Both the position numbers and the translations under genes were made by a program. Positions 8,234-17,025 of a DNA stretch of 64,000 nucleotides are shown here, one piece after another. The notes below the pieces were generated by a model. The model did not search any database and was not told the DNA's origin. It was given only the letters and a program-made list of their open reading frames with translations. This stretch comes from Proteobacteria bacterium UBA2363 (lineage in GTDB: Bacteria; Pseudomonadota; Gammaproteobacteria; Xanthomonadales; UBA2363), in the NCBI GenBank assembly GCA_002344355.1, contig DDTN01000029.1, forward strand, positions 1 to 64,000, read 5' to 3'. Position 1 is the first letter of the stretch; every line of letters starts with the position of its first letter.

Positions 8234-9310
8234 TCACTCGACCCAGTTGCCCACCTGATACAGCTCGACGACGCTGCACGGCTGGCCGACGCAGGCGGGG
8301 CCAGCCTGATAGAGGGTTCCTCCAGAGGCGATCAGGGCCGCCAGGTCGAATGCCGCGGCGCTGAGAATGTAGTCGCGCCCGGCCTCCAGTAGGCAGTAGG
8401 TAGCAGGATCGTCGCCGGCCCGCGTGGACCAGCGCAGGTTGCCCGAACCGCTTCGGCATGCGGCGGGAACGTCCAGGTACTTGCCAGGACAGTCGCTGAG
8501 CGCGACCGCGATGCCGGGTGTCCCCGTTGGTCCGCGCAGCAGTGCGGCCCGGGCATCGGCAGGCGGCCGGAACACCCAGGCCTTCAGCTCCAGGCCGGAC
8601 AGCGCACCGTGACTGAATCGGTTCTGGAAGTACCAGTAGCGCCAGGGCAGCGGCTGGTCGGGCGGTCCGCCGAATCCTCCGGCGCCCGGATCCGCCCACG
8701 ACCCGCCGTACGGGGCGGTGAAGTCGTACTGGGTCACCGGACTGAAGATCGTTGGAGCGGAAGCGGCGCTGCAGAAGGGCGGCGCCACGGCAGTGACCAG
8801 GTTCACGTGCCGGGATAGCGGTGGAATGAGGACCTGCTGGCCAGCCACTTCGCGGGTGCAGAAGAGCTGCAGCGTGTGGACACCGGTCCAGGACCAGGCC
8901 GTGAAGTCCACGGTGGTGGTGGCGATGCCATCGAGGGGCTCCATCGCCACGGGCGCGCTGGAAGGATTGGGCGCGGGTGGCTGGACCAGCAGCTGGCAGG
9001 TGTCGAAGCGTGGATCGAAGTTCGCGATCCCGGCCTGGACCTCGAGGCTGTACGAAGTCCCGCCGACCACGATCGTGGTCCCTGGTTCCGGCGACAGGAT
9101 GCTGAGCGCAAGGGGCTCGGGAAATGCCGGTTGTGGCGGGTTGCAGAGGATGGAGTCCTCCGAGAAGACCACCTCACCCAGGCCATTGATGACGAAACCG
9201 TCGGTGGCGACGCTGCCGCCGCCGCATCGGAGCAGGACAGTCGCATGCAGCGGGAAGGGTGCCAGAAGCACCAGCGCGGCCAGCAGGCCGATCCGGGCGT
9301 GCAGGGTCAT
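8234..9310 (-). CDS. Exported protein of unknown function, paralogue A
   Basis: 358 aa with a signal peptide (about 1-23, LLAPFPLHA). The mature N-terminus VLLRCGGGSVATDGFVIN is very close to that of the protein encoded at 10541-11620, and similarity continues through the whole length: GEVVFSEDSI, PLALSI, GTTI.VGG, QPPAP, WRYWYFQNRF, LELKAWVFRP, CPGKYLDVPAACRSG and CLLEAGRDYILSA. Several cysteines are shared, suggesting disulfide bonds in the periplasm or outside the cell. No known domain was recognised. It is the last gene of the island, 185 bp after the unrelated secreted protein at 9496-10527. The ATG at 9310 directly precedes the signal peptide; the frame upstream of it overlaps the neighbouring gene and is not used. 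Confidence 0.82.
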   Translation of the reverse strand: MTLHARIGLLAALVLLAPFPLHATVLLRCGGGSVATDGFVINGLGEVVFSEDSILCNPPQPAFPEPLALSILSPEPGTTIVVGGTSYSLEVQAGIANFDPRFDTCQLLVQPPAPNPSSAPVAMEPLDGIATTTVDFTAWSWTGVHTLQLFCTREVAGQQVLIPPLSRHVNLVTAVAPPFCSAASAPTIFSPVTQYDFTAPYGGSWADPGAGGFGGPPDQPLPWRYWYFQNRFSHGALSGLELKAWVFRPPADARAALLRGPTGTPGIAVALSDCPGKYLDVPAACRSGSGNLRWSTRAGDDPATYCLLEAGRDYILSAAAFDLAALIASGGTLYQAGPACVGQPCSVVELYQVGNWVE

Positions 9311-9495
9311 GTTCCTGATTCCAATACGGGAAAGGGTCGTCCGGCGAACATCTTCGGTGCAAGGCGGCGACCTGTCAATTCCAGGCGCCCGCTCCCAGGA
9401 TCGATGGCAGGCACGGCCTGGGGATTTGCGATGCCGAAACGGCCGGCGCCGCGCGGCCATGGACCGCGCGGCGCCGGGTTCACACAGGTCGGGAC

Positions 9496-10527
9496 TCAGT
9501 TGCCGCCGGGAATGATGGCGTGGCGGTGGACCAGGTGGCTGCGGACGCTGCCGCTGGTAGTGCCCGGCGCGGTGCGCCAGACGACGCCGGCCTGCACCTT
9601 GCCGCTGATGCCCGCCACGGCCTCGCTGCCGTCCTGCCGAAGGCTGCGCACGGCCGTGATGGTCAGGCACTGGCCCTCCTCCAGCGACGCCGCCTCGAGG
9701 TGCACGTAACCGGCGCCGTCCAGGTCCTTGCCGCGCTGGTCGCAGCGACCGTCCGCCGAGGACCGGCAGCTCCAGTTGCTGTCCAGGCGCATCGAGGTCT
9801 GGAACAGCGGCGGGGCGGCGCTGAAGCCATTGAACCAGGGGAACTGCTCGCGGAACTGAACATCGTAGACCGGGCCGCCGACGGCGCGCACGACGTACTC
9901 GTAGCTCACCAGGTTGGGTAGCGGGGAACTGACCTGGCTGCGGAAGCCGACCTCGAGGCTGCCCTGGCCGGCAGGCTCGAAGACGCCTCCGAACACCCGG
10001 TCGTCGGTGCCGCCCGGCTCGCACTGCGCGCTGGTGGGCGGCGTGTCGACCACGGCGCCGAGCATGCAGTACGCGGAGACGCCATCGATATCGAACACCA
10101 GTTGCGGCGGGTTGCCGAGCACGCCGAAGCCGGAGCTCGCGAACAGTGGAGCATCGGAGCCGCGCAGGAAGGCATTCTCCCCGTAGTTCATCACGGTCCG
10201 CTCCTCACCCACGACGGCACTCGCCGCCAGGGGTACGGCAGCGAAGTAGCCGGTCTGGTCGAAGGTGATGCGCTGCTGACCGGGCGCGGCCACGCCCTGG
10301 CCTGCGCACAGGACCGGCCGCTGCGGACGGATCTGCAGCACCAGCTCTCCGTTTCCGGTATATCGCAGCGCGGGAAGTGTGCCCTGCAGCAGAGGCGGCG
10401 CCAGTTGCGAGCCGAGTTGCTGGCCATTGGTCGTCAGCAGCTCGAACGGAACCTGGGCACCTGCGGCCCCGGAGAGGGCGGCCAGGACCACTGCGAGGGC
10501 GCAGGTCGGTGTCGTCGGTAGATTCAT
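9496..10527 (-). CDS. Exported protein of unknown function
   Basis: 343 aa with a signal peptide cleaved near SGAAGAQ (residue 24 or so). The mature part is rich in Gly, Ser, Val and Phe with scattered cysteines (CAGQG, YCMLG, QCEPGG, NWSCRSSADGRC) and looks like an all-beta secreted protein. No family was recognised and it is not obviously a paralogue of its two neighbours. Its ATG (10527) is 13 bp from the stop of the upstream gene at 10541, so the two are probably cotranscribed. Its place between two paralogues suggests one functional unit. Secretion across the inner membrane is supported; final location is unknown. Confidence 0.8.
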   Translation of the reverse strand: MNLPTTPTCALAVVLAALSGAAGAQVPFELLTTNGQQLGSQLAPPLLQGTLPALRYTGNGELVLQIRPQRPVLCAGQGVAAPGQQRITFDQTGYFAAVPLAASAVVGEERTVMNYGENAFLRGSDAPLFASSGFGVLGNPPQLVFDIDGVSAYCMLGAVVDTPPTSAQCEPGGTDDRVFGGVFEPAGQGSLEVGFRSQVSSPLPNLVSYEYVVRAVGGPVYDVQFREQFPWFNGFSAAPPLFQTSMRLDSNWSCRSSADGRCDQRGKDLDGAGYVHLEAASLEEGQCLTITAVRSLRQDGSEAVAGISGKVQAGVVWRTAPGTTSGSVRSHLVHRHAIIPGGN

Positions 10528-10540
10528 GGCGGCTCCCCGG

Positions 10541-11620
10541 TTACTGACCCGTCTGCACGGTGTTCTGGACCTGATAGAGGTCGTTCGTGGTGCAGGGGCT
10601 GCCGGCGCACGCGGAAACCGCTTGGTAGACACCCGAGTTGATGAAGGTGCTGAGCACGAAGGTGGACGCACTGAGGATGTAATCGCGCCCCGCCTCGAGG
10701 ACGCAACGCTCGTTGGGGTTGTCGCCCGGGAAGGTGGACCACTGGATGCTGCCACCACCACTCCGGCAGGTAGCCGGAATGTCGGTGTACTTGCCGGGAC
10801 AGTTGCTCAACGAGACCGCCACCTGGGAGGTGCCGGTGTTGCCGCGCAGGATGGTGGCCCGGGTGTTGGCGGTGGGCCGGAAGACCCAGGTCTTCAGCTC
10901 GAGACTGGCGAGCTGGTTGTTGACGAAGCGGTTCTCGAAGCCCCAGTAGCGCCACACGGAGGGCTGGTTGGGCTGCACGCCGAAACCGCCCGACCCGGGC
11001 TGGTCCCAAACCCCGACGTAGGCGTCGGTGAACGTGGCCTGCGATACCGGTGTGAAGATGGCCGGAATCGGGAAGTCGGTACAGGCGATCGGTGCCGTGG
11101 TGCTCTGTACGGTGATCGGACGGTTGACCGACGGCACCAGCACCTGCTGGTTGTTGGATACGCGGTCGCAGGCAAGCTGCAGGTTGTACTGGCCAGCCAC
11201 GATGCCCTGCGGAAACTGCAGGTTGGCGGTAGCCACGCCGGCCACCGGATTGAGGGTGACCGCGGGCCAGGCGGCGGCAGGTGCCGGCGGCTGCACCGTG
11301 ACCCGGCAGACATCCACTCCGGGCGTGTAGTTGGTGATGCTGGCGGAGAACTGCACGTTCTGCGCGGCATCGCCGACATTGATGGTGGTGCCCGCGACCG
11401 GATCGACGATGCTCAGTGCCAGTGGATTCGGCAGGCCGGTCTGCTGGACGTTGCAGGCGATGGAGTTCTCGGCGAAGACGACCTCGCCCTGGGCATTGAT
11501 GATGAAACCATCCGTCTGCACGGTGCCCCCGCCACAGCGGAGGACGACCGAGGCCTGTGCCGTTGTGGCGGACAGGGCGAGGACGGTGGCGACGGCGACG
11601 ACGACGCTACGGGTGTTCAT
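10541..11620 (-). CDS. Exported protein of unknown function, paralogue B
   Basis: 359 aa, signal peptide ending TTAQA (about residue 23). It begins SVVLRCGGGTVQTDGFIIN and parallels the protein at 8234-9310 along its whole length, with the same spacing of CPGKY, CRSGGG and CVLEAGRDYILSAS and a shared ELKTWVFRP block; I estimate 45-55 % identity by eye. The ATG lies only 22 bp below the T-tract of a strong terminator (11643-11685), leaving almost no room for its own promoter. It is therefore probably expressed by read-through from the upstream 529-aa gene. Function unknown. Confidence 0.84.
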   Translation of the reverse strand: MNTRSVVVAVATVLALSATTAQASVVLRCGGGTVQTDGFIINAQGEVVFAENSIACNVQQTGLPNPLALSIVDPVAGTTINVGDAAQNVQFSASITNYTPGVDVCRVTVQPPAPAAAWPAVTLNPVAGVATANLQFPQGIVAGQYNLQLACDRVSNNQQVLVPSVNRPITVQSTTAPIACTDFPIPAIFTPVSQATFTDAYVGVWDQPGSGGFGVQPNQPSVWRYWGFENRFVNNQLASLELKTWVFRPTANTRATILRGNTGTSQVAVSLSNCPGKYTDIPATCRSGGGSIQWSTFPGDNPNERCVLEAGRDYILSASTFVLSTFINSGVYQAVSACAGSPCTTNDLYQVQNTVQTGQ

Positions 11621-11642
11621 GGGTTTGCCTACCAAGACTGGG

Positions 11643-11685
11643 AAAAACAAAAAAGCCGGCCCCATGCTGCACGCATGGGGCCGGC
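11643..11685 (-). terminator. Rho-independent terminator after the 529-aa protein gene
   Basis: A perfect 12-bp stem (GCCGGCCCCATG at 11655-11666 pairing with 11674-11685) with a 7-nt loop. On the minus strand it is followed by TTTTTTGTTTTT (11643-11654 read in reverse). It sits 38 bp after the stop at 11723 and is the clearest intrinsic terminator in the window. Confidence 0.93.
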
Positions 11686-11722
11686 CAGTCAACTAAACAA
11701 CCTTGCCGCTGATCTCAGGAGA

Positions 11723-13312
11723 TCAGGAGCAGGCCGCCGCGGCGCCGCCGGTGCACTGGCGCTCGGTGCGGTGGCGGAACAGCGAGGTGTAGTTGGCCAG
11801 GGTGCCGGAGGCAGCCGCCGCGTTGTCGTAGTTGGCAACGAAGAAGCCGGTGACCGGCAGGCCCTGGAAGACCACGCCCGCGTTGATGCCGCCGGTGGCG
11901 GCACGCAGCGCCGGGGTGCCAGCGAACTGCACGAACGCCCAACCGTTCTGGTAGTTGGTCTCGACGTTCTTGTAGTAGGTGGCGCCCAGGATGTCGGAAC
12001 CCGCACCGGCGGTGAAGTTGGCCGCCTGGTTGAAGGTCACGACCTGGACTTCCCAGCACAGGGCGTCCGGACGCGGTCCCGGCGGACGCGGCGAGAAGCC
12101 GCCGCCGGTCGAGGTCGCGGTGCGCTCTTCACGATCGTAGATCGTGACCGAGACGTCCATGCACGAGCCGTTGGCGCCGAAACGCTCGACGAACGGGGCA
12201 CGCGGGGCCGGGATGAAGTTGGCCGCCGGCGGGCTCGGCAGGGCCGGGCGCTGGTCGACGTAGTAACGCTTGGTCGGGAAGTTGATCACCCACTCCGAGG
12301 TGCCGGTGACGACGCTGGTGGCGCCGGCCTCGACGTAGAACTCGTTGATCACGCGCGGCGACATGTACAGCGCGGTGACGGCGTCAACCTTGCCGAACGG
12401 CACGGAGTCGTCGTACTGGGCCGAGATCAGCTGGCCGCGGCGGAACACGTTGGCCGTGGCGGCCAGCAGGTTGCCCGGGTCGTTGACCGCGTCCAGGCCC
12501 GGGTTGGTGTCGCCCGGCGGCTGGTGCAGGATGGCGTAGCTGAAGCCCTCGAGGGCATCGGCGCCGTAGCCGGCGACGGTACCGCGGGCCGGATTCACGA
12601 TCATCGCGTTGCCGAACAGCTGGCCGGCACCGTTCGGGGCCACCATGTTGAAGTTCGGGTTGGCGACGAACTCGTTGCCCGGGCCGAACCACGCCTGGTT
12701 GACGCGCAGGCAGTTGCCCGGCTCGCCGTTGACGTGCTCGATCCAGGTGTTGACCGTGCTCGGACGCTCGATGTTGGCCATCTCGAGGATTTCGATGTAG
12801 CCCTCGCGGGTACGGCCCAGGCCACCCGGGCCGAGGTCGCTGACACCGTAGGTGTCGGAGTACGCGAAGTTGACGAACGGCGCGAAGTAGCGGCCGTCGG
12901 CCAGCTGCACGACGCCGCCAGCGGCGAAGCCGAGGCCGCCACGGGCGATGTCCGGCACGGTGCAGGAACGGTCGGTGGTCAGGATGCCGGCGCCGGCGCC
13001 GCCGATGCCAGCCTCTTCGGTGGTGGCGATGGCGCCGGTCCACACGTCGAAGCGCGACAGGTACAGGTGGAAGTCGAGGACTTCGCGGCTGTTACGGCCT
13101 TCCAGGAAGCGGACCTTGACGGCCTTGCCCACGCTGGCGGTGTTGACCACGGAGATCAGGGTGTTGTTGCCACCCTGAGTGGTGTAGTACGGGTAGATCA
13201 GAACCTGGCCCAGACCATCCGGGTTGAGGTTCACCGCGTCGGCGATGCTGCCGACGCCCGCCAGGCCGGCGACACCGGCGATGACGGCGCTCGTCAAAGC
13301 ATTCTTTCTCAT
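11723..13312 (-). CDS. Abundant exported protein of unknown function (NPDG/QVLIYPYY family)
   Basis: 529 aa. The start ATG at 13312 has a good ribosome binding site (AGGAG, about 8 bases upstream). Residues 1-26 form a signal peptide (VGSIADA). The mature start VNLNPDGLGQVLIYPYYT and the following LISVVNTASVGKAVKVRFLEG are a pattern I have seen in unannotated gammaproteobacterial proteins; I know no assigned function. The chain is long, Gly/Asn/Ala-rich, low in charge and cysteine-poor except near the ends (CTGGAAAACS), as in surface-layer or outer-membrane-exposed proteins. Its own promoter-like sequence upstream, a strong RBS and a textbook terminator all point to high expression. Three further exported-protein genes follow on the same strand. 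Confidence 0.85.
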   Translation of the reverse strand: MRKNALTSAVIAGVAGLAGVGSIADAVNLNPDGLGQVLIYPYYTTQGGNNTLISVVNTASVGKAVKVRFLEGRNSREVLDFHLYLSRFDVWTGAIATTEEAGIGGAGAGILTTDRSCTVPDIARGGLGFAAGGVVQLADGRYFAPFVNFAYSDTYGVSDLGPGGLGRTREGYIEILEMANIERPSTVNTWIEHVNGEPGNCLRVNQAWFGPGNEFVANPNFNMVAPNGAGQLFGNAMIVNPARGTVAGYGADALEGFSYAILHQPPGDTNPGLDAVNDPGNLLAATANVFRRGQLISAQYDDSVPFGKVDAVTALYMSPRVINEFYVEAGATSVVTGTSEWVINFPTKRYYVDQRPALPSPPAANFIPAPRAPFVERFGANGSCMDVSVTIYDREERTATSTGGGFSPRPPGPRPDALCWEVQVVTFNQAANFTAGAGSDILGATYYKNVETNYQNGWAFVQFAGTPALRAATGGINAGVVFQGLPVTGFFVANYDNAAAASGTLANYTSLFRHRTERQCTGGAAAACS

Positions 13313-13419
13313 TACAGACACTCCTAATCGACCACAGGGCTTTTTTTGCTTGGCCCGCCTGGCAGGTTGGCCGCCACCTGCAAGCAGGTACGGCGCCCCC
13401 GGAGGGCAACAGCGCCGCA

Positions 13420-13449
13420 AGGATAGGGCAAGTCGCCAGACCATTGCAA
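13420..13449 (-). promoter_or_regulatory. Putative sigma-70 promoter for the 529-aa exported protein
   Basis: On the minus strand, TTGCAA (13444-13449) is separated by 18 bp from TATCCT (13420-13425). It stands out in a GC-rich gap and predicts a leader of roughly 100 nt before the ATG at 13312. It matches at the -35 and first -10 bases only, so this is a prediction. Confidence 0.4.
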
Positions 13450-13554
13450 GCGCGCTTTCACGGCGCTCCGACCCCGGCCGCGGGCCGTGCCCGGACCCGG
13501 CCGATCGCAGAAAAAGACTTTTGCATCAATGTCTTGCCGGACCAGAGGCCGGGA

Positions 13555-13989
13555 TCACTCGGCCTGGACGAAGTACCAGACGCCGTCGAGGCGGACCCAG
13601 CCCTCGTTGAACTGGGTGATCGCCGGGACATCGCCGGCGGAGGGCATCGCCACCGAGTAGCTGATGCCCATGCGCACCGTGCAGGCCTCCTCGCTGGCGC
13701 AGTCGGCGCCGCGCCAGTCGGCGCGCTGCCACTTGAAGGGCTGGCCCTGCATGCGCGCCACGTACTGTTGCTCGGACTCGGTGGAGCGCTGGCCGGGACT
13801 CAGGAAGGCGTAGGCCTGGGCGAACTCGCCGGCGACCAGGTGCTGCCAGCGCTGGCTGGCGCGCTGCTCGAGCGCGGCCATCGGGTCGGCCGGGGCGCGG
13901 CTGGCCGGGGCGCTGGCGCAGCCGGCCAGGACGGCGACCAGGGCCAGGAACGGGGCCGCCATCGACAGGCGGCGGGAAGGTGCGGTCAT
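13555..13989 (-). CDS. Small lipoprotein of unknown function
   Basis: 144 aa. A signal peptide with lipobox LAGC places the lipid-carrying cysteine at about residue 24. The mature part (SQRWQHLVAGEFAQAYAFLSPG, WKGAD-like and FNEGWVRLDGVWYFVQ) resembles NTF2-like or DUF4440-like small domains, with a Trp-rich end; this is suggestive only. The ATG at 13989 is followed directly by MTAPSRR and the hydrophobic core. It lies 61 bp downstream of gspD on the same strand and may be the last gene of that operon. A role in secretion is not shown. Confidence 0.8.
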   Translation of the reverse strand: MTAPSRRLSMAAPFLALVAVLAGCASAPASRAPADPMAALEQRASQRWQHLVAGEFAQAYAFLSPGQRSTESEQQYVARMQGQPFKWQRADWRGADCASEEACTVRMGISYSVAMPSAGDVPAITQFNEGWVRLDGVWYFVQAE

Positions 13990-14050
13990 GGGACTCTCCA
14001 GGGCGGGGCAAGGGGCCGGGTCCGGCGCCCGGCGGTCGGGCACCGGGCGA

Positions 14051-16321
14051 TCAGTCTTCCGGCAGGGGCTCGAACTGACTGTCGTCCGGCGCGCGAGTTC
14101 CCGCGCCCAGCGGCTGGCCGGTGCGCAGGTCGAGGGGACTGAGCTGCCGGAAGTTCTGCTGATACTCCTCGGTGATTCCCCTCGCGTCGCGGACATCGCG
14201 CAGGACCGTCGGCCGGATCAGCACGATCAGTTCGCGCCGGACCTCGCGGCGGGTGGTGGAGCCGAAGAGCTTGCCCACCACCGGGATGTTCGACAGCCCG
14301 GGCACGCCGCGACGTCCCCCGGTATTCTCCTCGTCGATCAATCCGCCGATCAGGACGGACTCGCCGCCCTGCACCGCCACCTGGGTGTCCACGGTGCGCC
14401 GGTTGATGGCGACGTTGCCCGACACCTCGTCCCGCTCGCCGGGCTTGCTGACCTCCTGCGACAGTTCGAGGTAGACCAGCCCGCCGGGATTCACCCTGGG
14501 CTTGACCGAAAGGATCACGCCGGTGTCACGGAACTGCACCGTGTTGGTGTTGAAGCCGGGGCCGCCGCCGATCCCGGGGCTGATGAACGTGGAGACCACC
14601 GGGATCTGGTCGCCGACATTGATCTTCGCCTCCTGGTTGTTCAGCACGGTCAGCGAGGGTGCCGACAGGATCCTCACCTCGCTGCGCGACTGCAGGGCCC
14701 GCACCGCGACGTTCAGCTCGTTGTTGAGGAACCGGTAGAAGAACGGCTCGCCGCCGAAGTTGGCGCCGCCGGAGCCGATCGCCCACTGCTGGCGGTTGCC
14801 CGGCTGCAGGTTGGTGTCGCCGCCGAGCAGGCCCTCGAGGAACCACTGCACGCCGTACTGCAGGTCGCCGGTCAGGCTGACCTCGATGATCTGCATCTCG
14901 ACGTGCACCTGCAGCGGCTCGATGTCGAGCTTGCGGATCGCCGCCAGCACCGCCTGGTACTGGCCGGTGGTGGCGCGCACCAGCAACTGGTTGTTCTCCT
15001 CGACCGCGGTGAAGCTGATCTCGTCGCTGCCGGACACGGCGATGCCGCCGCCCTCGCCCGCCGCCTGCTGGCGGCGCCGGGACTGCGGGGCGGTCGCGGT
15101 GCCGGCGCTGCCGATCTCGGCGGCCTCCAGGCCGGGCGCGACGTTGGCGCGCGGCGCGCGGCGCTCGCTGGGGCCGGCCGGGGTGCCGCCGCCGGTGAAG
15201 ATCGCGCCCAGGTAGTCGGCCAGGTCGACCGCCTTGATGTTCTTGACGTCGTAGACGAACAGCTGGGTGCCGGCCACCGAGGCGTTGTTGCGGTCCAGGC
15301 GGCGCAGCCAGCGGCGCGCCTCCTCCAGGTAGTCGGGGTTCTGGGTGATCACGAACAGGCCGCCCAGGCGCTCGACCGGCAGGAACCGGAACATGCCGGC
15401 CAGCGGCGAGCCGTTCGGGTCCATGAACAGCTTCTCCAGCTCCGGCATGATCTCTGAGACCTCGGCGTTCTCCAGCGGGTAGAACGCGATCGACATGCCC
15501 TTGAGCCAGTCGACGTCGAAGATCTCGATGGTGCGCAGGTAGTTCTGCAGCTCCTCGCGGGTGCCGGCCAGCACCAGGATGCCGCGCGAGTTGTCGGCGC
15601 TGACCACGGCGTTGGGCCGGGCGAACGGCGCCAGCAGGCGCTGCATCTCGCTGGGCGAGATGTAGGTCAGCGGCACGATCTGGACCTGGTAGCCGCGGCC
15701 GGCCGGGATCGGCCCCATGCGCGGGCTCAGGTTGCCGGGAACCGCGCCGGCCACCGGCAGGATCTCGTAGCGGCCTTCCTTGAAGACGATGCTGGCGTTG
15801 TTGAGGGCCAGCAGGTACTCGAGCACGGCCATCGCCTGCTCGGCGCGGATCGGCTTCTGGGTGACGTAGGTGACGTTGCCGCCGACGCCCGGCGCGATCA
15901 GGTAGTTCTCGCCGTAGACCTCGCCGATGATCGCCTGGACCACCGCCTGGATCGGCTGGTCCTGGAAGTTGAAGTTGACCTCGCCGTCGGTCGGCGGCAC
16001 CGGCAGCGGCCGCGACGCCGCCTGCACGTTGACCAGGTCGCGGCTGCCGATCTGGATGATCTCCTCGCGGATGGCGTCGTCGTCGTCCGCCCCGGTGCCC
16101 TCCTCCAGGGTGATGCCGGCGTCGTCGGCCGGATCCGCCGCGACGCGCTCGTCGCCGCCGACGTAGGACAGGGCCCGGCTGGGCTGGTTCCAGTCACGCG
16201 CCGGCGGCTGCACCGGTGCCGGCTTGGGCGCGGTCGCGCAACCGGCCAGCACCGCGAGCAGGGCGAACGCCGCGGCGACGCGGAAGGGGGTCGGGATCGG
16301 GGTCATGGATGGGCTCGTCAT
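14051..16321 (-). CDS. gspD: Type II secretion system secretin GspD
   Basis: 756 aa. Forms the outer-membrane channel of the type II system. The signal peptide ends in lipobox LAGC (Cys at about 28), so the secretin itself is a lipoprotein, as described for XpsD of Xanthomonas. N-domains follow (FNFQDQPIQAVVQAIIGEVYG), then repeated KH-like modules (LTYISPSEMQRLLAPF, FYPLENAEVSEIMPELEKL, YDVKNIKAVDLADYLGAIF) with a low-complexity insert, then the secretin core (VEMQIIEVSLTGDLQYGVQW, VGDQIPVVS, GGLIDEENT, VPGLSNIPVVGKLFGS). The ATG at 16321 overlaps the gspN stop as ATGA. Its position at the end of the operon after gspN matches xps order. Confidence 0.95.
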   Translation of the reverse strand: MTSPSMTPIPTPFRVAAAFALLAVLAGCATAPKPAPVQPPARDWNQPSRALSYVGGDERVAADPADDAGITLEEGTGADDDDAIREEIIQIGSRDLVNVQAASRPLPVPPTDGEVNFNFQDQPIQAVVQAIIGEVYGENYLIAPGVGGNVTYVTQKPIRAEQAMAVLEYLLALNNASIVFKEGRYEILPVAGAVPGNLSPRMGPIPAGRGYQVQIVPLTYISPSEMQRLLAPFARPNAVVSADNSRGILVLAGTREELQNYLRTIEIFDVDWLKGMSIAFYPLENAEVSEIMPELEKLFMDPNGSPLAGMFRFLPVERLGGLFVITQNPDYLEEARRWLRRLDRNNASVAGTQLFVYDVKNIKAVDLADYLGAIFTGGGTPAGPSERRAPRANVAPGLEAAEIGSAGTATAPQSRRRQQAAGEGGGIAVSGSDEISFTAVEENNQLLVRATTGQYQAVLAAIRKLDIEPLQVHVEMQIIEVSLTGDLQYGVQWFLEGLLGGDTNLQPGNRQQWAIGSGGANFGGEPFFYRFLNNELNVAVRALQSRSEVRILSAPSLTVLNNQEAKINVGDQIPVVSTFISPGIGGGPGFNTNTVQFRDTGVILSVKPRVNPGGLVYLELSQEVSKPGERDEVSGNVAINRRTVDTQVAVQGGESVLIGGLIDEENTGGRRGVPGLSNIPVVGKLFGSTTRREVRRELIVLIRPTVLRDVRDARGITEEYQQNFRQLSPLDLRTGQPLGAGTRAPDDSQFEPLPED

Positions 16322-17025
16322 TGCTTGTTCTGCTCGGCTTCGCGGCGCAACTGGGCGCGGCGCTCCTCGATGCGGCGGCGGATCTCGGCGGCGCGGCGGG
16401 CGACCTCGTCCTCCTCGCTCGCCGCCTGGGGCTGGGCCTGGGCCTGCTGCACCCCGCCCGGCACGGGTGCCGGCTGCGCCACCGGCGGCGGCCCCGAGGG
16501 AATCGCGGCGCCGGCGCCGATCGCGAGCTCCAGGGTCGCCTCGGTGCTGGTGGCGGCGTCCTCGAACACGACCCGCCGCGGTTCGACCGTCCTGACCACC
16601 CAGCCGCCCTGGTCGCCGGGCATCGGCATGCCCTCGACCAGGCGGAGGTTCTGGCCGGTGCTGTTGTCGCGAAGCAGGGCGATGCGGGCGCGCGGCGTGT
16701 GGATGACGCCGGTGAGCACCGCGTTCAGCGGCGCCGTGGGCGGCTGTTCGGCGACCGGCTCCTCGGCCTGCGGAGCCTGCTTGGGCTCGGGCCGGCGGTC
16801 CTCGGCGAACAGCGGCCGCTGCGCCAGGTCGGGGAAGCGGGCCAGCGGCGGCAGGTCGACCTGGACCTCGGTCAGGGCCAGCTCGGGCACCGGCTCGGGC
16901 GCCTGTTCGCGCGCGCCCGGGACGCCGCGGCCGAAGCCGGCCAGCATCAGCAGGTAGAGCACGCCGAAGGCGCCGGCGGCGACCATCAGCACGCGCCCCA
17001 GGCGCTGTCGCTGCGGGCGGGTCAT
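16318..17025 (-). CDS. gspN: Type II secretion protein GspN (XpsN-like, GspC-type HR domain)
   Basis: 235 aa bitopic inner-membrane protein: short cytoplasmic start, one membrane helix at about 14-31, a proline-rich linker, and a periplasmic domain (LTGVIHTPRARIALLRD, RLVEGMPMPGDQGGWVVRTV, RRVVFED) resembling the homology region of GspC. The C-terminus is a charged helix (EIRRRIEERRAQLRREAEQ). No separate gspC is present in the operon, so this protein probably bridges the inner-membrane platform to the secretin. ATGA overlaps join it to gspM upstream and gspD downstream. Confidence 0.85.
   Translation of the reverse strand: MTRPQRQRLGRVLMVAAGAFGVLYLLMLAGFGRGVPGAREQAPEPVPELALTEVQVDLPPLARFPDLAQRPLFAEDRRPEPKQAPQAEEPVAEQPPTAPLNAVLTGVIHTPRARIALLRDNSTGQNLRLVEGMPMPGDQGGWVVRTVEPRRVVFEDAATSTEATLELAIGAGAAIPSGPPPVAQPAPVPGGVQQAQAQPQAASEEDEVARRAAEIRRRIEERRAQLRREAEQNKQ

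Noticed and set aside
7994..8392. Small + strand open frame in the gap after the isomerase
   Set aside because: No ribosome binding site and it overlaps the well-supported exported-protein gene ending at 8234; composition is that of random GC-rich sequence.
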